Shown here: piece after piece, positions 27,402 to 35,196 of the stretch | Numbering within the stretch: position 1 is the stretch's first letter | Layout: every line of letters starts with the position of its first letter | Source: Candidatus Paraburkholderia calva | Lineage (GTDB): Bacteria > Pseudomonadota > Gammaproteobacteria > Burkholderiales > Burkholderiaceae | NCBI GenBank assembly: GCA_001184395.1 | Contig: LFLF01000026.1 | Location: forward strand, 1-35,196 | Reading direction: 5' to 3' | Length of the DNA: 35,196 nt | Program-made: the position numbers and the translations under genes | The notes under the pieces: generated by a model | Database searches by the model: none | What the model saw: the letters and a program-made list of their open reading frames with translations, nothing else | Told to the model about the DNA's origin: nothing

Positions 27402-27761
27402 GTGAGTCGTCCATCGCGGGTCACCCCTTTCAAGGTGGTGGCGGCGCAAATGGTTTTGTCCCTGGGTGCGACGCTGCTGTGGTGGCTGTTCTACAAGCCG
27501 CCGGGAGATGCTACGCTGTCCGCCTTCCTTGGAGGAGCAATCTGCTGGGTGCCCAGCGCGCTGTTCGCGGCGCGACTGAAGGCCAAGAGCGGAACGGAGA
27601 CGATCATGAGCTGGATGATCGGCGAGACGCTGAAAATGGGAAAGACGATTGCTATGTTCGTGGCGATCGCCTACTGGTACAAGAGCGCCTTGTGGTTACC
27701 CCTGCTCGTCACGTACATTGTCGCTCTCAAGACCTATTGGGTCGCCATGGCGTTGCATTGA
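27402..27761 (+). CDS. atpI: F1Fo ATP synthase assembly protein AtpI, N-terminal part disturbed
   Basis: AtpI is a small membrane protein that helps assemble the ATP synthase c-ring. Four hydrophobic segments are visible (VVAAQMVLSLGATLLWWLF, LSAFLGGAICWVPSALFAA, GKTIAMFVAIAYWY and PLLVTYIVALKTYWVAMAL). The only usable start in frame is GTG 27402, giving 119 residues with a weak ribosome site. Just before it the same frame encodes NNIVPLTRDQAEQLFGPE, which I regard as the conserved cytoplasmic N-terminal extension of Burkholderia AtpI. That extension has no start codon in frame. The 17-bp duplication upstream cuts it off from the rest of the leader. The membrane part is intact; the N-terminus is probably truncated. 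AtpI is dispensable in E. coli. Confidence 0.7.
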   Translation: MSRPSRVTPFKVVAAQMVLSLGATLLWWLFYKPPGDATLSAFLGGAICWVPSALFAARLKAKSGTETIMSWMIGETLKMGKTIAMFVAIAYWYKSALWLPLLVTYIVALKTYWVAMALH

Positions 27762-28818
<1,057 letters not shown>

Positions 28819-28852
28819 CGCTGCGCACGTCGCGGAATCGTTCAGGCATCAG

Positions 28853-28888
28853 GTTTAGGTTTTTCATTTTTTTTAGGTTTTTCATTTT
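28853..28888 (+). repeat. 18-bp tandem duplication between atpB and atpE
   Basis: An 18-bp unit ending TTTAGGTTTTTCATTTT occurs at 28853-28870 and 28871-28888 with one mismatch in the first base. It is T-rich and lies 41 bp before the atpE start, in the region that acts as a translational enhancer for the c subunit in E. coli. Confidence 0.8.
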
Positions 28889-28914
28889 TATAAATCCAGT
28901 TCCAAAGTCTTTAA

Positions 28915-29202
<288 letters not shown>

Positions 29203-29254
29203 GTTCCTCGGAAACATGCATCTGATTTGTTGAAGACGCTGAACGGAACGGATG

Positions 29255-29293
29255 AGGCGCTGATCGAGCTCAACAAGCCGATGAGCGCCTTTT
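29255..29293 (+). promoter_or_regulatory. terminator-like hairpin between atpE and atpF
   Basis: AGGCGCTGATCG (29255-29266) pairs with CGATGAGCGCCT (29279-29290) in 11 of 12 positions, followed by TTTT (29290-29293). It could end part of the transcripts after atpE or protect the atpE message from decay, raising the c-subunit level relative to b and delta. The short U run suggests partial termination at most. Confidence 0.5.
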
Positions 29294-29336
29294 AGCCGTG
29301 TTTCACTCCCGAACAAGCAACGTTTAAGGAAACACC

Positions 29337-29807
29337 GTGAATCTCAACGCAACCCTGTTTGCGCAAATGGTCGTGTTTCTGATCCTCACGTGGTTCACGA
29401 TGAAGTTCGTGTGGCCGCCGTTGATCAACGTCCTCGACGAGCGCTCGAAGAAGATTGCCGACGGCCTCGCCGCCGCCGACAAGGGCAAAGCGGAACTCGA
29501 AGCCGCGCACAAGCGCGTCGACCAGGAACTCGCGCAAGCGCGTACGGATGGCCAGCAGCGTATCGCTGACGCTGAAAAGCGTGCTGCCGCCGTCGCCGAA
29601 GAAATCAAGGCCAACGCTCAGGCTGAAGCCGCATGCATCGTCGCGCAAGCCAAGGCGGACGCAGACCAGCAAATCGTCAAGGCGCGTGAATCGCTGCGTG
29701 CCGAAGTCGCTACGCTGGCAGTCAAGGGCGCTGAGCAGATCCTGAAGCGCGAAGTCGATCAGAAGGCGCACGCCGATCTGCTGAATCAACTCAAAACCGA
29801 GCTCTGA
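29337..29807 (+). CDS. atpF: F1Fo ATP synthase subunit b
   Basis: Subunit b forms the peripheral stalk that holds F1 against rotation. The 156-residue protein starts with a membrane anchor ([20 protein letters not shown]) followed by [20 protein letters not shown], then a long coiled coil rich in Ala, Glu and Lys to the end. A start at GTG 29337 is used; it follows TTAAGGAAACACC. Two bases separate its stop from atpH. Length and layout are normal. Confidence 0.95.
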   Translation: MNLNATLFAQMVVFLILTWFTMKFVWPPLINVLDERSKKIADGLAAADKGKAELEAAHKRVDQELAQARTDGQQRIADAEKRAAAVAEEIKANAQAEAACIVAQAKADADQQIVKARESLRAEVATLAVKGAEQILKREVDQKAHADLLNQLKTEL

Positions 29808-29809
29808 TC

Positions 29810-30352
29810 ATGGCCGAACTTGCAACCATCGCTCGTCCTTACGCAGAAGCGCTGTTCCGCGTAGCCGAATCCGGCGATCTCGCGGGCTGGTCCGATTTCG
29901 TCGAGGAATTGGTACAGGTTGCACGTCTGCCCGAAGTGGAATCGGTCGCGTCCACCCCGAAGGTGGGCCGTCAGCAAATCGTCGATCTTCTGCTCGCCGC
30001 GGTGATGTCGCCGCTCGCACAGAGCAATGCTCAGGTGAAGAACTTCGTCGGCATGCTGGTGGAAAACCATCGTTTGCCGCTGCTGCCGGAAATCGCTGTC
30101 CAGTTCGACGAGTTGAAGAACGCTCGTGAGTGTGCTACCGATGCTCACATCGTGAGCGCGTTTCCCCTCGAAGGCGAGCAGTTGAACGACCTCATCACCA
30201 GCCTCGAACGCAAGTTCCAGCGCAAGCTGAAGCCGATCGTTTCCGTCGATCAGTCGTTGATCGGCGGCGTTCGCGTGACGGTTGGCGACGAAGTGCTTGA
30301 TACTTCGGTCCGCGCGCGCCTCGCCCGCATGCAGACGGCTCTGACCGCTTAA
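29810..30352 (+). CDS. atpH: F1Fo ATP synthase subunit delta
   Basis: Subunit delta joins the peripheral stalk to the top of F1. The 180-residue protein starts [20 protein letters not shown], the usual family start. The middle ([20 protein letters not shown]) and the C-terminal strand ([20 protein letters not shown]) are the OSCP/delta signatures. The start follows the atpF stop by two bases. The gene is intact. Confidence 0.95.
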   Translation: MAELATIARPYAEALFRVAESGDLAGWSDFVEELVQVARLPEVESVASTPKVGRQQIVDLLLAAVMSPLAQSNAQVKNFVGMLVENHRLPLLPEIAVQFDELKNARECATDAHIVSAFPLEGEQLNDLITSLERKFQRKLKPIVSVDQSLIGGVRVTVGDEVLDTSVRARLARMQTALTA

Positions 30353-30418
30353 AACAACGTAAGCGATCAACCGTGTCTTTTACGGGCACGCAACAGAATT
30401 GACTATCAGGAGCGAATA

Positions 30419-31960
30419 ATGCAACTCAATCCCTCTGAGATCAGCGAGCTGATCAAGAGCCGGATCCAGGGCCTTGAAGCGAGCGCGGACGTTCGCAACC
30501 AGGGCACCGTGATCTCCGTGACCGACGGTATCGTGCGCATTCACGGCTTGTCGGACGTGATGCAAGGCGAAATGCTCGAATTTCCGGGCAACACTTTTGG
30601 CCTCGCGCTGAACCTCGAACGTGACTCGGTCGGCGCCGTTATTCTCGGTGAGTACGAGCACATCTCGGAAGGCGACATCGTCAAGACGACGGGCCGCATT
30701 CTCGAAGTGCCGGTCGGTCCGGAACTCATCGGCCGTGTGGTCGATGCGCTCGGCAACCCGATCGACGGCAAAGGCCCGATCAACGCGAAGATGACCGACG
30801 CGATCGAAAAGATCGCTCCGGGCGTGATCTGGCGTAAGTCGGTGTCGCAGCCGGTGCAAACGGGTCTGAAGTCGATCGACTCGATGGTGCCGATCGGCCG
30901 TGGCCAGCGTGAGCTGATCATCGGCGACCGTCAGTGCGGCAAGACCGCGGTGGCCGTCGATGCGATCATCAACCAGAAAGGCAAGGACCTCATCTGTATC
31001 TACGTCGCGATCGGCCAAAAGGCATCGTCGATCATGAATGTGGTGCGCAAGCTGGAAGAAACCGGTGCGATGGAATACACCATCGTCGTGGCGGCTTCGG
31101 CGTCGGAATCGGCTGCGATGCAATACCTCGCACCGTACGCCGGTTGCACGATGGGCGAATACTTCCGCGATCGCGGTCAGGATGCGCTGATCGTCTATGA
31201 CGACTTGACCAGGCAAGCGTGGGCATACCGTCAGATCTCGCTGCTGCTGCGCCGCCCGCCGGGCCGCGAAGCGTATCCGGGTGACGTGTTCTACCTGCAT
31301 TCGCGTCTGCTCGAGCGCGCGGCTCGCATTTCGGAAGAGTACGTCGAGAAGTTCACCAACGGCGAAGTAAAGGGCAAGAGCGGTTCGCTGACCGCACTGC
31401 CGGTCATCGAAACGCAAGCCGGCGACGTGACCGCGTTCGTTCCGACGAACGTGATCTCGATTACCGACGGCCAGATCTTCCTGGAAACCGACCTGTTTAA
31501 CGCGGGTATCCGTCCAGCTATCAACGCCGGTGTGTCCGTATCGCGCGTCGGTGGCGCCGCTCAGACTAAGGTCGTGAAGAAGCTGTCGGGCGGTATCCGT
31601 ACCGACCTCGCGCAGTATCGTGAACTGGCTGCGTTTGCGCAGTTCACATCCGACCTCGACGAAGCCACCCGCAAGCAGCTGGAGCGCGGCCGCCGCGTGA
31701 CTGAACTGCTCAAGCAGTCGCAGTATCAGCCGCTGCAAGTGTGGGAACTGGCTATGTCGCTGTTCGCGGCGAACAACGGCTATCTAGACGATCTGGAAGT
31801 TACGCAAGTGCTGCTCTTCGAAAAGGGCCTGCGCGAATTCCTGAAGACCAGCCACGGCGATCTGGTTAAGCGCATCGAAGACAACAAAGACTTGTCGAAG
31901 GACGACGAAGGCGCATTGCATGCAGCGCTGAAGGACTTCAAGAAATCGGGCGCTTATTGA
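30419..31960 (+). CDS. atpA: F1Fo ATP synthase subunit alpha
   Basis: Subunit alpha carries the non-catalytic nucleotide sites of F1. The 513-residue protein starts [18 protein letters not shown]. The P-loop is GDRQCGKT at residues 169-176, with a Cys where E. coli has Thr; I believe this is usual in Burkholderia. Further signatures are [40 protein letters not shown], and the family signature [19 protein letters not shown]. The C-terminal helical domain is complete to KKSGAY. A CAGGAGCG ribosome site precedes the ATG. Confidence 0.98.
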   Translation: MQLNPSEISELIKSRIQGLEASADVRNQGTVISVTDGIVRIHGLSDVMQGEMLEFPGNTFGLALNLERDSVGAVILGEYEHISEGDIVKTTGRILEVPVGPELIGRVVDALGNPIDGKGPINAKMTDAIEKIAPGVIWRKSVSQPVQTGLKSIDSMVPIGRGQRELIIGDRQCGKTAVAVDAIINQKGKDLICIYVAIGQKASSIMNVVRKLEETGAMEYTIVVAASASESAAMQYLAPYAGCTMGEYFRDRGQDALIVYDDLTRQAWAYRQISLLLRRPPGREAYPGDVFYLHSRLLERAARISEEYVEKFTNGEVKGKSGSLTALPVIETQAGDVTAFVPTNVISITDGQIFLETDLFNAGIRPAINAGVSVSRVGGAAQTKVVKKLSGGIRTDLAQYRELAAFAQFTSDLDEATRKQLERGRRVTELLKQSQYQPLQVWELAMSLFAANNGYLDDLEVTQVLLFEKGLREFLKTSHGDLVKRIEDNKDLSKDDEGALHAALKDFKKSGAY

Positions 31961-32010
31961 TCATCGCGCGGCGTGAAAGCCGCCGCGCGGCTTCGATCAA
32001 GGAGTAAGCA

Positions 32011-32895
32011 ATGGCTGGAATGAAGGAAATTCGCGGCAAGATCAAGAGCGTGCAGAACACGCGAAAGATCACGAAAGCGATGGAAATGGTCGCCGCATCG
32101 AAGATGCGCCGTGCCCAGGAGCGCATGCGTTCTGCCCGTCCGTACGCCGAAAAGGTCCGTGCTATCGCCGTGCACATGAGCAAGGCGAACCCCGAATATC
32201 GTCACCCGTTCATGCTGAAGAACGATGGCGCGAAGACGGCCGGCCTGATCCTGGTCACGACCGACAAGGGTCTGTGCGGTGGCATGAACACGAACATCCT
32301 GCGTGCGTCGCTGAACAAGATCAAGGAACTCGATCAGAGCGGTGTGAAGATCGAAGCGTCGGCGATCGGCGGCAAGGGTTTCGGCTTCCTGAACCGGCTG
32401 AAGACGCAAGTGGTGTCGCAAGTCATGCAACTGGGCGACACGCCGCATCTGGAAAAACTGATCGGCGCGATCAAGGTGCAGCTCGACCTGTACTCGGAAG
32501 GCAACATCAACGCGGTGTACCTGGCGTACACGCGCTTCGTCAACACGATGAAGCAGGAAGCGGTGATCGAGCAGCTGCTGCCGTTGTCGATCGACGACCT
32601 GCACAAGCAGGAAGCAGACGCGGACACGCCGAAGACCTCGTGGGACTACATCTACGAGCCGGATGCACAGACCGTGGTCGACGAACTTCTGGTTCGCTAC
32701 GTCGAAGCGCTCATCTATCAGGCGGTCGCGGAAAACATGGCGTCGGAGCAGTCCGCGCGCATGGTCGCGATGAAGGCCGCGTCCGACAACGCGAAGCAAG
32801 TGATCAACGAACTGCAGCTCGTCTACAACAAGAGCCGCCAGGCCGCGATTACGAAAGAGTTGTCGGAAATCGTCGGTGGCGCCGCTGCGGTCTGA
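32011..32895 (+). CDS. atpG: F1Fo ATP synthase subunit gamma
   Basis: Subunit gamma is the central rotating shaft of F1. The 294-residue protein starts [20 protein letters not shown], followed by [17 protein letters not shown], the N-terminal shaft helix, then the [12 protein letters not shown] region, and ends with the C-terminal helix [20 protein letters not shown] with [18 protein letters not shown] precedes the ATG. The gene is intact and of normal length. Confidence 0.97.
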   Translation: MAGMKEIRGKIKSVQNTRKITKAMEMVAASKMRRAQERMRSARPYAEKVRAIAVHMSKANPEYRHPFMLKNDGAKTAGLILVTTDKGLCGGMNTNILRASLNKIKELDQSGVKIEASAIGGKGFGFLNRLKTQVVSQVMQLGDTPHLEKLIGAIKVQLDLYSEGNINAVYLAYTRFVNTMKQEAVIEQLLPLSIDDLHKQEADADTPKTSWDYIYEPDAQTVVDELLVRYVEALIYQAVAENMASEQSARMVAMKAASDNAKQVINELQLVYNKSRQAAITKELSEIVGGAAAV

Positions 32896-32912
32896 TCTTG
32901 ACGACCGCGTGA

Positions 32913-34334
<1,422 letters not shown>

Positions 34335-34415
34335 AGGTCGGGTGTGATGAAGCGGGCGTTAGTGCAACGCGCTGACGTCCACGAAAGACACTGAGACCCT
34401 AGGAGTCAACATCAA

Positions 34416-34841
34416 ATGGCAACCATCAAGGTAGACGTCGTCAGCGCGGAAGAGCAGATCTTCTCGGGCCAGGCGAAGTTCGTCGCGCTGCCAGGCGAAT
34501 CGGGTGAACTCGGCATTCTGCCGGGCCACACGCCACTCATCACGCGCATTCGTCCGGGCGCGGTGCGCATCGAGGCGGAAGACGGTTCGGAGGAGTTCGT
34601 GTTCGTCGCAGGCGGGATTCTCGAAATCCGGCCGGGCGTCGTGACCGTGCTCGCCGATACCGCCATTCGCGGCGCCGATCTCGACGAAGCAAAGGCGGAA
34701 GCAGCGAAGAAGCGCGCCGAGGAAGCGATGCAGGACAACAAGTCCGAGCTCGAGTACGCCACCGCGCAAGCGGAACTGGCGTATGCGACGGCACAACTCG
34801 CAGCGATTCAGCGTCTGCGCAAAGTGCACGCAAAACACTAA
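34416..34841 (+). CDS. atpC: F1Fo ATP synthase subunit epsilon
   Basis: Subunit epsilon joins gamma to the c ring and can inhibit ATP hydrolysis through its C-terminal helices. The 141-residue protein has the N-terminal beta sandwich ([20 protein letters not shown], then [20 protein letters not shown]) and a C-terminal pair of helices ([18 protein letters not shown] and [20 protein letters not shown]). TAGGAG lies 14 bp before the ATG, a little far but the only candidate. It is the last gene of the operon. Confidence 0.96.
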   Translation: MATIKVDVVSAEEQIFSGQAKFVALPGESGELGILPGHTPLITRIRPGAVRIEAEDGSEEFVFVAGGILEIRPGVVTVLADTAIRGADLDEAKAEAAKKRAEEAMQDNKSELEYATAQAELAYATAQLAAIQRLRKVHAKH

Positions 34842-34852
34842 GCGCTTCGCTT

Positions 34853-34873
34853 CGCGCGGTGTAAAACCGCGCG
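34853..34873 (+). other. GC-rich hairpin just after atpC
   Basis: CGCGCGGT (34853-34860) and ACCGCGCG (34866-34873) form an eight-pair stem with a GTAAA loop, 11 bp after the atpC stop. It has no T run, so it may stabilise the 3' end ahead of the terminator that follows. Confidence 0.55.
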
Positions 34874-34889
34874 CAATAGCAGTTTGAAG

Positions 34890-34915
34890 AAAGCAGCCTT
34901 CGGACTGCTTTTTTT
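34890..34915 (+). terminator. intrinsic terminator of the atp operon
   Basis: AAGCAGCC (34891-34898) and GACTGCTT (34903-34910) form a stem with one mismatch around a TTCG tetraloop, followed by a run of seven T bases. It lies about 50 bp after the atpC stop. Confidence 0.85.
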
Positions 34916-34957
34916 ATGCGCCGCTTCAACCATGCGTCTGGGCAAATCCGCATGTCG

Positions 34958-35196
34958 GTAAGCGCTAAAACGAGCCCGCCTATCTTGTCGGCTTTTAAGA
35001 GTGACGATTGCGTCCGCAACCTACATTGGGGACGCAGGCCATAAGCGATGATGAGTTTGACTTTCTGCCACTCCGAGTCATTCGAGAATGCTCCAACGGC
35101 AAACGAAGGTACGACCCTGACGGGAAGCGCCGACTGATTGAGGCGTGCTTGCAACCGGGCGCGTCAATCGCTGGGTTCGCACTCAGGGCTCAGGTG
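34958..35196 (+). mobile_element. left end of an IS66-family insertion sequence, running off the window
   Basis: GTAAGCGCT at 34958 is the typical terminal motif (GTAAGCG) of IS66-family elements. The reading frame of a TnpA-like protein follows 50 bp inside. The 8 bp before the end, GCATGTCG at 34950-34957, would be one copy of the 8-bp target duplication made by this family; the other copy would lie beyond the right edge. The element sits 43 bp after the atp terminator. Confidence 0.7.
35008..35196 (+). CDS. tnpA: IS66-family accessory protein TnpA, N-terminal part (cut by window edge)
   Basis: TnpA is the first of the small proteins needed for IS66 transposition and carries a helix-turn-helix. 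The visible 63 codons include LPLRVIRECSNGKRRYDPDG, then KRRLIEACLQPGASIAGFAL, the first part of that helix-turn-helix (KRRLIEACLQPG followed by SIAGFALRA). The frame is open from TTG 35008, the first possible start after a stop, but the true start could lie later. The C-terminus is outside the window. Confidence 0.7.
   Translation, partial: MRPQPTLGTQAISDDEFDFLPLRVIRECSNGKRRYDPDGKRRLIEACLQPGASIAGFALRAQV

Noticed and set aside
30380-31738. Long open frame of 452 codons on the minus strand over atpA, and similar ones over atpD and atpG
   Set aside because: They are mirror frames of highly conserved GC-rich genes, have no recognisable domains, and lack ribosome sites. The plus-strand subunits explain the sequence.

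Overview
The window looks like chromosome 1 of a Burkholderia sensu lato species (Burkholderia, Paraburkholderia or Caballeronia). The evidence is the GC-rich coding sequence, the gene order mnmG-rsmG-parA-parB-transporter-atpIBEFHAGDC, and the protein sequences as I recognise them; no search was run. About half the window is decaying. Accessory genes carry frameshifts and in-frame stops, while genes for translation, chromosome segregation and ATP synthesis are intact. Insertion sequence ends lie at both edges. This pattern fits a host-restricted lineage losing genes, such as a plant leaf-nodule or insect symbiont. That lifestyle is inference.

Region 1 (1-11,124) begins with the 3' end of a DDE-transposase insertion sequence. 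It then holds an intact MarR-type regulator with an unusual four-cysteine tail, a broken glutamine amidotransferase and a broken old-yellow-enzyme gene. Next come an intact SET-domain lysine methyltransferase, an intact two-component pair on the minus strand, a DUF3717 protein and an Lrp/AsnC regulator. A broken CYTH-domain gene, a LysR regulator with a single amber codon and a badly broken GMC oxidoreductase gene close the region.

Region 2 (11,125-21,258) holds two complete but dead branched-chain amino acid (Liv-type) ABC transporter operons. The first has order livG-livF-livK-livH-livM. The second has order livK-livH-livM/livG fusion-livF. All nine genes are damaged.

Region 3 (21,259-26,973) is the segregation locus: mnmG, rsmG, parA, parB and a coupled SLC13/ArsB-like membrane transporter. 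Two perfect parS palindromes (TGTTTCACGTGAAACA) and two degenerate parS-like sites lie within 2.9 kb upstream of parA. One perfect parS forms the core of a 28-bp palindrome followed by a T run, so it may also act as a transcription terminator.

Region 4 (26,974-34,915) is the F1Fo ATP synthase operon. It has two likely promoters sharing the same -10 block, intact atpB to atpC, and a terminator. The start of atpI is disturbed by a 17-bp tandem duplication. Two further tandem duplications of 18-20 bp lie beside atpB and atpE. An IS66-family element begins 43 bp after the terminator and runs off the right edge.
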